From Alphaproteobacteria bacterium (GTDB taxonomy: Bacteria; Pseudomonadota; Alphaproteobacteria; Rhizobiales; Aestuariivirgaceae): 64,000 nucleotides of DNA. The position numbers were made by a program, and so were the translations under genes. The DNA lies in the NCBI GenBank assembly GCA_024640405.1, contig JAHEFB010000107.1, positions 1 to 64,000 of the forward strand. Direction: 5' to 3'. Of the stretch, positions 56,328 to 64,000 are shown piece by piece; the first letter of the stretch is position 1; every line of letters starts with the position of its first letter. Under the pieces are notes generated by a model that made no database searches, was not told where the DNA came from, and worked only from the letters and a program-made list of their open reading frames with translations.

Positions 56328-57789
56328 TGGCGACCCTCCCTGCAACACAGGCCAGCACGGCTTCCTGATCCGAAAACGGAATGACCTTGTTGCCTACGGT
56401 CTGGCCGGTCTCATGTCCCTTGCCGGCAATCACCAGCACGTCGCCCGGCGAAAGGTTGTCGACGGCATGCTGGATGGCCTGCGCCCGATCGCCAATCTCG
56501 GTCGCCATCGGACACTCGGCCATGATGGCCGCCCTGATCGAGGCAGGCTTTTCAGTGCGCGGGTTGTCATCGGTTACGATTGCAACGTCTGCATGTTCCG
56601 AAACCACCCTGCCCATCTCCGGCCGCTTGCCCGGATCCCGGTCTCCACCGGCTCCGAACACAACGTGCAGCTTGCCCGAAGCATAGGGCCGCAGGGACCG
56701 CAAGACGTGTTCAAGCGCGTCGGGCGTGTGTGCGAAATCCACAAAAATTGGTGCACCCGCATCTGTTGTCGCAACCAGTTCCAGTCTGCCGGCCGCACCC
56801 TGAAGTTGTTCAAGGGCCCGCATTGCATGGGGTTCGGAACCGCCGGCTGCAACCACAAGCCCGACTGCCATCAGCGCATTCTCGGTCTGAAAGTCCCCCA
56901 TCAAGGGCAGGAAGACGCGGTAACTTCCGTGCCGCCCCTCGACTTCCAGCAACTGGCCAAAGCCTTGCGGGGTCGCTGAAACCAGTTTCAGGCCGGTTCC
57001 CTTGCGTCCGACGCTGGCTACCACCAGTCCGCGCGAAGCGCAGCGCGCCATGACCTCTTCCGCTTCCGGCATGTCGGAATTGACGATGGCTGTAGCGCCT
57101 TCGCCGAGGACTTCCTCAAACAGCATCATCTTGGCATCGAGATAGGCTTCATAGGTCTGGTGATAATCCAGATGATCGCGGGTCAGGTTGGTAAAGGCTG
57201 CAGCGGCAAACCGCACGCCGTGCAGGCGATATTGCGCCAGCCCGTGACTGGACGCCTCAAGCGCCACGTGGCCGATCTGCTGTTTTGCCAGTTCGGCCAG
57301 CGCCGAATGCAGTTCAACCGGATCCGGTGTGGTGTGCACGAGCTTGCGGGTTCCGGCCGGTGACACAATTCCAAGCGTTCCTATGCTGGCTGCGGGCAGT
57401 CCGACCACGCCCCAGATCTGGCGGACGAAGGACGCCACCGATGTCTTGCCGTTGGTGCCGGTCACCGCCACCATGACATCCGGCTGCCGGCCAAAAAACC
57501 GCGCCGCCGCCAGGGCAAAAATGTGACGCGGGTTGCCGCACGTCACCACCGGAACCTTCAGTTTTTTCGGCAGGTCCGCATCGCGATGCGCAATGACTGC
57601 GACAGCGCCATTTTCAATCGCGCTTGCCACATAGTCGGCACCATCTGCCTCGACACCGGCAAGCGCTGCAAACACATCACCCGGCTTGATCTGCCGGCTG
57701 TCACTGTTCAGGCCGGAAACGACAATATCGCCGGCTCCGTCAGGGCATTCGGCAATGCCATGCAGCAAACTGGATAATGTCATGCTCAT
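56320..57789 (-). CDS. murE: UDP-MurNAc-tripeptide synthetase (meso-DAP type)
   Basis: 489 residues. N-domain GLNSDSRQIKPGDVFAALAG, P-loop VAVTGTNGKTSVASFVRQIW, EASSHGLAQYRLHGV, NLTRDHLDYHQTYEAYL and the DAP-recognition motif VTDDNPRTEKP (DNPR) are present, so it adds meso-diaminopimelate. Overlaps ftsI by four bases. Confidence 0.95.
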   Translation of the reverse strand: MSMTLSSLLHGIAECPDGAGDIVVSGLNSDSRQIKPGDVFAALAGVEADGADYVASAIENGAVAVIAHRDADLPKKLKVPVVTCGNPRHIFALAAARFFGRQPDVMVAVTGTNGKTSVASFVRQIWGVVGLPAASIGTLGIVSPAGTRKLVHTTPDPVELHSALAELAKQQIGHVALEASSHGLAQYRLHGVRFAAAAFTNLTRDHLDYHQTYEAYLDAKMMLFEEVLGEGATAIVNSDMPEAEEVMARCASRGLVVASVGRKGTGLKLVSATPQGFGQLLEVEGRHGSYRVFLPLMGDFQTENALMAVGLVVAAGGSEPHAMRALEQLQGAAGRLELVATTDAGAPIFVDFAHTPDALEHVLRSLRPYASGKLHVVFGAGGDRDPGKRPEMGRVVSEHADVAIVTDDNPRTEKPASIRAAIMAECPMATEIGDRAQAIQHAVDNLSPGDVLVIAGKGHETGQTVGNKVIPFSDQEAVLACVAGRVANG

Positions 57790-59534
57790 TGACCGCTCCC
57801 CGCAAGGTTTGCCTGCCGGTCAAGTTTCTGACGCTCCTTCAACACGCGCGTCTTGTACTTTTTCAGCTTCTCCGAGGACGCCTCGTCAAATTTGGGTGCC
57901 ACGCCCAGCAAGGGTGCAATTCGCGCAATCACCTTGCCGGCGGTGGGCACGGCATTCCACCCGGAAGTGGCGTACCCGTGGGTTTCCGGCAGTGGCTTTG
58001 GTTCATCGAGCATGATCAGAACGATGTACTTCGGATCATCCATCGGAAACGCGCCCACGAACGAGTTCAGTCTGTGGTTCTTGGAGTAACGGCCATTGAC
58101 CACTTTTTCGGCGGTGCCGGTCTTGCCGCCCACGCGAAAGCCCGGCACGCCCGCCTTGCCGGCCGTCCCCTGGTCTACATTGAGTTTGAACAGATAGCGC
58201 ATGTCTGCGCTGGTAGATGGTTTGATCACTTGTTGCGCCAGGGCCTCGGCAGTTTCTGCATCGCGGCGCAGCAACGTTGGCGGCACCAACCTGCCACCGT
58301 TCAGCAACGCCGCTGCGACTGTGGCACCTTGCAACGGTTGTACGGCAAATCCGTGACCAAATGAGGCGGTAACCGTCACCAGTTTCCCCCATTTTTTCGG
58401 CAGCAGCGGCTTGGCGGCTTCCGGCAATTCCGTGACCAGCCGGTCAAAAAAGCCCATTTTGCGCAGGAATGCCTGGTGGCCTTCCTGTCCGACGTCCAGC
58501 GCCATCTTTCCGGTGCCGATGTTGGATGAAAACATGAAGATTTCCGGCACCGTCAGGATGCGCCGCTTGGCATGGAAATCGTTGATCCGGGCGCGCCCGA
58601 TCACCAGTGGATAGCGCGCGTCATAGCTCGATTTCAATGTGGCTGTTCCCGCATCGATCGCCATGGCAAACGTCACCGCCTTGATAATCGATCCAAGTTC
58701 GAACACACCTGCCGTCACCCGGTTGACGTTTTCGGTCTTCAGCGCGTCCTTCGGTTTGTTGGGGCTGTAGTCCGGCAGCGAGACCAGTGACAGAACCTCA
58801 CCGGTGTTTGCCTGCAGTACGATACCGGCAGCGGCTTTCGCACTGAATTTCCTGATGGATTTTCTGAGTTCGTCGGTGACTGCATGCTGGACGCGGACAT
58901 CGATCGAGGTTTGCGCCGGCATGCTGGCAGCACGTGTGGTTTCAGCCAGGGAAGCGGTATACAGCGCACCCTGATCGTCGAGAAATTTCTCAAGCCCGGC
59001 AATGCCGTGCGAGTCCACATCGACCGAGCCCAGAACGTGCGATGCCAGATTGCCCATCGGATAAATCCGCCGGGTCTCGGCCCTGAAACCCACCCCGGGA
59101 ATACCCATATTGTGGATCAGCTCGCGCTGGCCCGGGGAGACTTCGCGCTTGATCCAGACAAATCGCCGTTTGCGCTGGTCCAGTTTGCGGCGCAGGTCCT
59201 TGGCGTTCAGTTCGGGCAGCGCCCCGGTCAGCAGTTCCACGGCTTCATCGACATCGATCATCTTGGCAGGATCTGCATAAAGCGATGACACCGGAATTTC
59301 GGTGGCCAGTACGTTGCCATGCCGGTCGGTAATATCCGGCCGCGGAATGCGCACCTCGGCATCGAACTGTGCTGTTTGCCGGCCGTTGCCGCCTTCAACC
59401 AGCGTGAGCCAGGCAAGCTTGCCTGTGAGAACGGCAAACCCCAGCGCAAATCCGGCAATCACCAGCCGCAATCGCTTGTGACCGCGAAACGTGCCTTCCA
59501 GCTGGCTGTTGTTTGGTGCTGCGTTCCTGGTCAT
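57786..59534 (-). CDS. ftsI: Septal transpeptidase FtsI (PBP3)
   Basis: 582 residues. N-terminal span (LRLVIAGFALGFAVLTGKLA), dimerisation domain (RPDITDRHGNVLATEIPVSS) and transpeptidase domain with SxxK as GSIIK, SxN as SSN in FMFSSNIGTGKMALD, and KTG in VGGKTGTAEKVVNG. Cross-links septal peptidoglycan with FtsW. Overlaps ftsL by four bases. Confidence 0.94.
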   Translation of the reverse strand: MTRNAAPNNSQLEGTFRGHKRLRLVIAGFALGFAVLTGKLAWLTLVEGGNGRQTAQFDAEVRIPRPDITDRHGNVLATEIPVSSLYADPAKMIDVDEAVELLTGALPELNAKDLRRKLDQRKRRFVWIKREVSPGQRELIHNMGIPGVGFRAETRRIYPMGNLASHVLGSVDVDSHGIAGLEKFLDDQGALYTASLAETTRAASMPAQTSIDVRVQHAVTDELRKSIRKFSAKAAAGIVLQANTGEVLSLVSLPDYSPNKPKDALKTENVNRVTAGVFELGSIIKAVTFAMAIDAGTATLKSSYDARYPLVIGRARINDFHAKRRILTVPEIFMFSSNIGTGKMALDVGQEGHQAFLRKMGFFDRLVTELPEAAKPLLPKKWGKLVTVTASFGHGFAVQPLQGATVAAALLNGGRLVPPTLLRRDAETAEALAQQVIKPSTSADMRYLFKLNVDQGTAGKAGVPGFRVGGKTGTAEKVVNGRYSKNHRLNSFVGAFPMDDPKYIVLIMLDEPKPLPETHGYATSGWNAVPTAGKVIARIAPLLGVAPKFDEASSEKLKKYKTRVLKERQKLDRQANLAGSGQ

Positions 59535-59887
59535 TGCATCATCCGCAGGAGATCGGCCATCGGGTCTACGGCTTCGGCAGGCTGGTCGTCAGTGGCCTCA
59601 GGCGCAGGTGGCAAATTGCTGCTCAAGCTGTCCAGCCCGACAAGCTGATCGGGCAGCACCGGGCCCAGTTTCAGATGGTTCCTGGCAAGCTGTTCCAGCC
59701 GTTGCGGCCGGGTCAGCATGCTCCATTCGGCATTCAGGAGGCCGATGAATTCATACTCGCTTTCGATCTCGGCATCGACGCGGGCGATTTCCCTTTCGAC
59801 CGAGCGGGTGCGGTGTTCGAGCGTGTAAAGCGCAAAGCCGGCAACCAGCACGCCAACAACCAGCATGACATTGATCAATCTCAGCAC
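59531..59887 (-). CDS. ftsL: Cell division protein FtsL
   Basis: 118 residues starting with GTG 59887, overlapping rsmH by 7 bases. A single span near the N-terminus (RLINVMLVVGVLVAGFALYT) is followed by a coiled-coil segment (VEREIARVDAEIESEYEFIG) and NAEWSMLTRPQRLEQLARNH, which matches the conserved FtsL stretch of Rhizobiales. Partner of FtsB/FtsQ. Poor sequence conservation is normal; position supports the call. Confidence 0.88.
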   Translation of the reverse strand: MLRLINVMLVVGVLVAGFALYTLEHRTRSVEREIARVDAEIESEYEFIGLLNAEWSMLTRPQRLEQLARNHLKLGPVLPDQLVGLDSLSSNLPPAPEATDDQPAEAVDPMADLLRMMQ

Positions 59888-60891
59888 AGCGACACCTCGC
59901 GGCCGAAATCTTCCAGCGCAAACGGATGTGGTGCGGCTTCGGTTCGCCTGCCTGCCCGCAGTCTTGCCGACCGGGCCCGGGGGTTGCGGGAAATTTCTTC
60001 CTCATCGGCAACAATGCCGCCGCGCGCCAGTTCTTCAAACGACGGGGCAAGTTCAATCGCTGCCGGTGCATGACGCGACGGCCGCGCCACCCGGCCGGAA
60101 CGCTGATGCAGAAACCGCTTCACGATCCGGTCTTCCAGCGAATGGAACGTCACGATGGCCAGCCGTCCGCCTGGCGCCAGCAGTCTTTCAGCCGCCACCA
60201 GCGCTTCGGCCAGTTCCTTCAGTTCGGCATTGACGAAAATCCGCAGCGCCTGAAACGTCCGGGTAGCCGGATGGATCGATGGCCCCTTGTGTTTCGGCGG
60301 CCTGCCAAGCGTCGCCTCTATCAGCGCTGCCAGGTCGAGCGTCGTGGCGAACGGCTCCTGCACCCGCCTTTTGGTGATGGCCCTGGCAATGGCGAAGGCG
60401 CGCTTTTCCTCGCCCAGAACAGAAATGATGTGGCGCAGATCACGTTCTTCAAATTCGTTGACAATGTCCGCAGCACTTGTGCCGCGCTGCTCCATGCGCA
60501 TGTCGAGAGGCCCGTCGCGCATGAAGGAAAATCCGCGTTCGCCTTCATCAAGCTGCATCGATGACACGCCGACATCCAGCACGATGGCGTCCACATGAGG
60601 TAATCCGGCATCGGCAACGATCTGTTCCATGTCGGAGAACCGGCCCTGCACCAGCGACAACCGGTCGGGATGCTGCTCAACCAGCCAGGCGCCTGCAGCA
60701 ATGGCGTTCGGGTCGCGATCGATGGCGATGACCTTGCAAAGCGCAGCGTTCAGCAGCGCCCTGGTATACCCGCCTGCCCCGAATGTCCCGTCAACAATGA
60801 TGTCGCCGTCGCCCGGGCGCAGCACATCCACCACCGGATCAAGCAATACCGGTATGTGGAGGTCTGGCGTATGATCGCCTGAACGGGTCAT
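59881..60891 (-). CDS. rsmH: 16S rRNA m4C1402 methyltransferase RsmH
   Basis: 336 residues. HIPVLLDPVVDVL start, SAM motif VDGTFGAGGYTRALL, DVGVSSMQLDEGERGFSF, DIVNEFEERDLRHII and LRIFVNAELKELAEAL, AIVTFHSLEDRIVKRFL are all diagnostic of MraW/RsmH. First gene of the dcw cluster here; mraZ, which usually precedes it, is absent. Confidence 0.96.
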   Translation of the reverse strand: MTRSGDHTPDLHIPVLLDPVVDVLRPGDGDIIVDGTFGAGGYTRALLNAALCKVIAIDRDPNAIAAGAWLVEQHPDRLSLVQGRFSDMEQIVADAGLPHVDAIVLDVGVSSMQLDEGERGFSFMRDGPLDMRMEQRGTSAADIVNEFEERDLRHIISVLGEEKRAFAIARAITKRRVQEPFATTLDLAALIEATLGRPPKHKGPSIHPATRTFQALRIFVNAELKELAEALVAAERLLAPGGRLAIVTFHSLEDRIVKRFLHQRSGRVARPSRHAPAAIELAPSFEELARGGIVADEEEISRNPRARSARLRAGRRTEAAPHPFALEDFGREVSLC

Positions 60892-61299
60892 GGTTTTAAT
60901 ACGGTCCCACCTGACAAACGCAGCCCCCCAGCCACGTCCATCGTCAAAATCTTAACAAGCGTTAGGACTTTGGAGCCGGGATACTTAACAAACCGTTGAT
61001 TTCATGCCTCGTTTTATGCCGCACAGGCAAATTTTGCCGTTTGAGCGGTTTCTGGCGAGGCTCATTCGCGTGTTGCACGAAAGAAACAGGGCTGCGCGCG
61101 GGCAGCAATGTCCACTTCCGGTGGCAAGGCCGGTATCGTTTTCACATCAACCGGTGCCCGGCGTGGGCAATCAACAGGGTTTTGACATTCTCCAGCAGTC
61201 GGCCCCAGCCACCGTTCAGCATTCAAGCCCGGAATGTCCGCTATGCGGTGTGGATTCAACAGATTACTGCTGAATGGTGATACTCGAGAGTAAGACCAT
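60892..61299. other. Leader region of the dcw cluster, no gene supported
   Basis: About 400 bases between rsmH and the next minus-strand gene. No mraZ is present in any frame. Plus frames at 61004-61273 have no ribosome site or known product. Contains a CtrA-like box and, at 61233-61255, GGAATGTCCGCTATGCGG-like sequence resembling the dispersed repeat ends. Confidence 0.5.
60985..60999 (+). promoter_or_regulatory. CtrA-like box upstream of rsmH
   Basis: TTAA-N7-TTGA (TTAACAAACCGTTGA) differs from TTAA-N7-TTAA at one position and lies 93 bases upstream of rsmH. Weak evidence alone. Confidence 0.3.
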
Positions 61300-61815
61300 T
61301 CAGCTTTGAACTTCAATTTCCACTTCTACAGATTCATCTTCGGCGAGAACTGCCGGATCAACCTCAGGAAGCTCCTCCAGCATTTCCTCCCCATTATCCA
61401 GACATTCGATTGCGTCGACTGGTTCAGAAGTTTCCAACTGTTCTGATTCAGCCCGCGCATTCGTTTCCAAACGTCTTTTGACCTTATCCAAAGGGCTGTT
61501 TTCGTTGGTCTTTACAAACTCGGATGCTGATCTTTGCAAAAGCGAACTCGGCTTGAGTACACCGTCTGCAATCAGATGGCTGACATATCTTCTTGCATCG
61601 ATTTCAGGAATGTTCAGCAAGTTTTGCAAAGCCCGCGGCGTGCATTCTCCGTGAAGAGCAGACATGTAAACAGCCCATGACCGGGCATGTGCCGGAACCG
61701 CCGCAGCCGTCGGAAAGGTAGTTGTGACGGACTGCAGTGACAGTGCTGGACTGGCTGGCAGAGAAAACACCGCAACCAGCGATTGGATAAACCTACGTCT
61801 GTTCATGCCTACCAT
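61300..61815 (-). CDS. Exported hypothetical protein with acidic tail
   Basis: 171 residues from ATG 61815 (ATG 61806 is also possible). The N-terminus MNRRRFIQSLVAVFSLPASP looks like a twin-arginine or Sec signal. The next part (ARSWAVYMSALHGECTPRAL, IPEIDARRYVSHLIADGVL) has a winged-helix-like pattern. The last 60 residues are very acidic (Glu/Asp rich). A DNA-binding-like motif behind a signal peptide is odd, so the start or the fold guess may be wrong. Unknown function. Confidence 0.5.
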   Translation of the reverse strand: MVGMNRRRFIQSLVAVFSLPASPALSLQSVTTTFPTAAAVPAHARSWAVYMSALHGECTPRALQNLLNIPEIDARRYVSHLIADGVLKPSSLLQRSASEFVKTNENSPLDKVKRRLETNARAESEQLETSEPVDAIECLDNGEEMLEELPEVDPAVLAEDESVEVEIEVQS

Positions 61816-62009
61816 ATAGGGAGTATCGTTCAGAAAACGAGCATCGAACGGCATCTGCACGCTCGAATGTCTGGCGTCTTCGGCCCTTCCCCGACCTTCG
61901 ACGCGGCTTCTGGTGCCACAGTGTAGCTCTCTCAAAGTTGACCTCACTGCTCAGTGTTTTAGACTACGTCAGTTCCTGCAGTAGGCGGTAAGATAACAGG
62001 AGAATTTGA

Positions 62010-62396
62010 ATGGGAGACGTGGCGGCAGAAGACTTCGACGTAGTAATGGCTTCCATCGTGCTGTTGCCCAAGGGTACGTACATTCCCAAACCGCAATCAA
62101 ATGAAAGTTCGAAAATATTCGGGTGGGGAATGCGTCGCGGTGAGAAAGCTCTTGTGTACGAAATTCCAAACCACACGAAACAGGAAAAGCCTCACAAGAA
62201 GGGTATCACGATAACGGAGTTCAAACTGGCCTACGAAGTCCTCATCTCAACAGGTAAGTTCACGCGCGCCTGGTTCCAGAAACACATGCCTGCGTGTAAC
62301 AAGGAAGGCGCGTGTAATTACACGTCAATTGGCGGCGTTTTCGAGCTTGTCGGTAGCGCCGAGTACGTGGACAAAGGGGTATACCAAAGGCGATAA
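62010..62396 (+). CDS. Hypothetical protein
   Basis: 128 residues with AGGAG six bases before ATG 62010. Soluble, basic, with no signal peptide. Protein-like features are VVMASIVLLPKGTYIPKP, KKGITITEFKLAYEVL and two Cys near the end (ACNKEGACNYTSIGG). I do not recognise the family. Flanked by a dispersed repeat and the GAF gene. Confidence 0.5.
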   Translation: MGDVAAEDFDVVMASIVLLPKGTYIPKPQSNESSKIFGWGMRRGEKALVYEIPNHTKQEKPHKKGITITEFKLAYEVLISTGKFTRAWFQKHMPACNKEGACNYTSIGGVFELVGSAEYVDKGVYQRR

Positions 62397-62449
62397 CGTG
62401 AACGCGTGTGCCTAGTGATTCCAGCCCTTTGCCGCTCTTCGCTCAATCA

Positions 62450-62529
62450 ACACGAAGCGTCTGTTATCGGGGGTACAGCAGACACTCGCAGCGACAATCA
62501 AAACCGGCCGGTTTTGACCCAACTCAGAC
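62450..62529 (-). repeat. Dispersed intergenic repeat, second family, copy B (inverted)
   Basis: Its reverse complement aligns with 11107-11190, sharing the core CGGCCGGTTTTGAT and flanking GTCTG...TGGGT and GTGTCTGC blocks. Both copies lie next to small unknown genes. Confidence 0.5.
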
Positions 62530-62659
62530 CTTCGCAGGTGCAAAACAACTCGCTGCACTGCCGAGGATTTGCGTGGGGCATTTGCCTTTGCGAGAAGTGT
62601 GGAAATACATTAGCGGCAGAGTTCGCAAAATCACCGTTTTGACTTTGCCTTATTGACAT

Positions 62660-64000
62660 ATGGTCTTGATTGATTTTCGGGACAACATCGACCTAGGCGG
62701 ATCGTCCGCTTCCAAATCATGGTGGTCACGAAAAGTCGAACCGTGTATGGCTCTAATGGAAGACGGTTTCGGAGCACATCAGTTGGAAGACCAAGAATCA
62801 GACGGCGAAAAGGTGTGCTTGACCGCTAATGGCAATCACATGCGGGAACGCGAGGCGGCGACGCGGGAAATTCTGGAGGTCATCAGTCAGTCGCGCGATG
62901 ACGAGCAACCCGTCTTCGACGCAATTCTCAAGCGAGCAGCGACACTTTGCCGAGCGCCACAGGCCGGGTTATTGATGCCCAACGACGCACGAACGCACAT
63001 CAGATACATCGCCGGCTGGGGACCGCCGTCGAAACACTTTCAGGTCGGCATCTCCGAGTGGTCAATCGACGACCCGATTGCTGTGACAACGGCGATCCGC
63101 GAATCCCGGATCGTCAATATCGCCGACCTGCTGACAGACGCCCTGACCGACGAGGAGCATCCCTCGCGTCTGGAGATTATCGAGAAAGAAGGCATCCGGT
63201 CGGTTCTCGCGGTTCCGCTAATCAGTGATGGCAAGGCGATCGGTTGTTTCGACGTCTATCGGCTGGAGGTTGATCCCTTCACCGATGACGAGGTTACGCT
63301 GATCCAGAATTTTGCCGCACAGGCAGTCATAGCTATTGAGAAAGTCCGCCAGTTCCGCCAGTTGCAGACCAAACTGGAGCGGGAGGCGGCGACGCGAGAG
63401 ATTCTTCAGGTCATCAGTCAAAGCCGCGATGACGAGGCGCCGGTATTCGATGCAATACTGGAGAACGCTTGCAAGCTATGCGATGCGCCGCTCGCCTATC
63501 TCTCCATGACAACCGAGGATCGCACTCACGTCATTTCTCCTGCACGCCGGGGCACGTTCGCAAAGTTCGGTACGACGCTGGACAATCTCCGCGTCCCGCT
63601 CGCCGAGTCACGCCTCGCGCTGGCCCGCGCGATTGCCGAGTGCCGTGTCTTCCGCGAGGACGACATCTCCGATCACGACCTCTACACAAGCGGCGATCCT
63701 AACCGCGTCTCGATGGTCGAAGACGAAGGTGCGCGTAGCCTGATGGTGGTACCCCTGATCAGCAGGAGTCATGGGATCGGGTCAATTACGCTCTATCGAC
63801 GCAAGGTGGCCCCGTTCCAAGATGACGACGTCACGCTTGTCGAGAGTTTCGCCGCACAGGCTGTGATCGCCATCGAGAACGTGCGCCAGTTCCGCGAAGT
63901 GCAGATCCGGTTGGCACGTGAGGCAGCGACGCGAGAGATCCTTGAGGTCATCAGCCTGAATCCGGATAACGAGCAGCCAATATTTGACGCGATCACTAAG
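62660..64000 (+). CDS. Tandem-GAF-domain signalling protein, start only
   Basis: Open from ATG 62660 to the window edge (447 codons, no stop). Other starts are ATG 62747, 62756 and 62840; none has a ribosome site. GAF domain 1 spans about 62860-63340, GAF 2 about 63395-63880, and a third begins near 63920. Each is introduced by the near-identical linker REAATREILEVIS followed by FDAIL. Each full GAF ends FAAQAVIAIE.VRQFR. GAF domains bind small molecules or chromophores. In rhizobia such arrays usually end in a histidine kinase or cyclase, which would lie beyond the window. Confidence 0.8.
   Translation, partial: MVLIDFRDNIDLGGSSASKSWWSRKVEPCMALMEDGFGAHQLEDQESDGEKVCLTANGNHMREREAATREILEVISQSRDDEQPVFDAILKRAATLCRAPQAGLLMPNDARTHIRYIAGWGPPSKHFQVGISEWSIDDPIAVTTAIRESRIVNIADLLTDALTDEEHPSRLEIIEKEGIRSVLAVPLISDGKAIGCFDVYRLEVDPFTDDEVTLIQNFAAQAVIAIEKVRQFRQLQTKLEREAATREILQVISQSRDDEAPVFDAILENACKLCDAPLAYLSMTTEDRTHVISPARRGTFAKFGTTLDNLRVPLAESRLALARAIAECRVFREDDISDHDLYTSGDPNRVSMVEDEGARSLMVVPLISRSHGIGSITLYRRKVAPFQDDDVTLVESFAAQAVIAIENVRQFREVQIRLAREAATREILEVISLNPDNEQPIFDAITK

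Overview
The window looks like chromosome of an alphaproteobacterium, most likely of the order Hyphomicrobiales (Rhizobiales). The evidence is the division and cell-wall (dcw) cluster on the minus strand with alphaproteobacterial features (FtsZ C-terminal peptide, meso-DAP-type MurE, ftsZ-bamD-recN-ligA neighbourhood), class III cyclase/TolB-like/TPR proteins, a DUF1127 protein, and paired prmA and aminopeptidase P genes. No rRNA or tRNA gene was found.

Bases 1-14,900 are an accessory region. They hold three regulators with different N-terminal domains (class III adenylate cyclase, LuxR-type HTH, BTAD/SARP activator) on one shared TolB-like plus TPR chassis. Small secreted or NTF2-like proteins lie between them. 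The rest is two methyltransferases, a partial gene duplication, a sulfotransferase remnant, a 56-bp tandem repeat with nested palindromes, and several degenerate copies of dispersed intergenic repeats.

Bases 15,000-22,000 carry a flavin monooxygenase, a small c-type cytochrome, prmA, a DUF1127 protein, pepP, and two azlC-azlD exporter pairs in tandem. The 350-bp gap between the DUF1127 gene and pepP contains a good sigma-70-like promoter followed by a closed three-way-junction RNA fold. The same 12-mer motif occurs upstream of both divergent genes.

Bases 22,000-29,740 look like an N-methylated or quaternary amine catabolic locus. It has a trimethylamine-dehydrogenase-like flavoprotein, a complete polyamine-type ABC importer (binding protein, ATPase, two permeases) and a Rieske oxygenase whose promoter carries a BetI-like dyad. 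The genes would import a charged methylated amine and demethylate it oxidatively.

Bases 29,950-60,900 are the ligA-recN-bamD-ftsZ block and the dcw cluster rsmH-ftsL-ftsI-murE-murF-mraY-murD-ftsW-murG-murC-murB-ddl-ftsQ-ftsA, all on the minus strand. The cluster is interrupted twice. An arsC, a glutamate-synthase-like gene and an SDR gene lie between recN and bamD. A flavin oxidase, cupin, crotonase, LuxR solo and YihY gene lie between ftsA and ftsZ. lpxC (normally next to ftsZ) and mraZ (normally before rsmH) are missing from their usual places. A 46-codon single-span membrane protein gene exactly fills the murB-ddl gap.

Bases 61,300-64,000 hold two unknown proteins and the start of a large tandem-GAF signalling protein that runs off the window.
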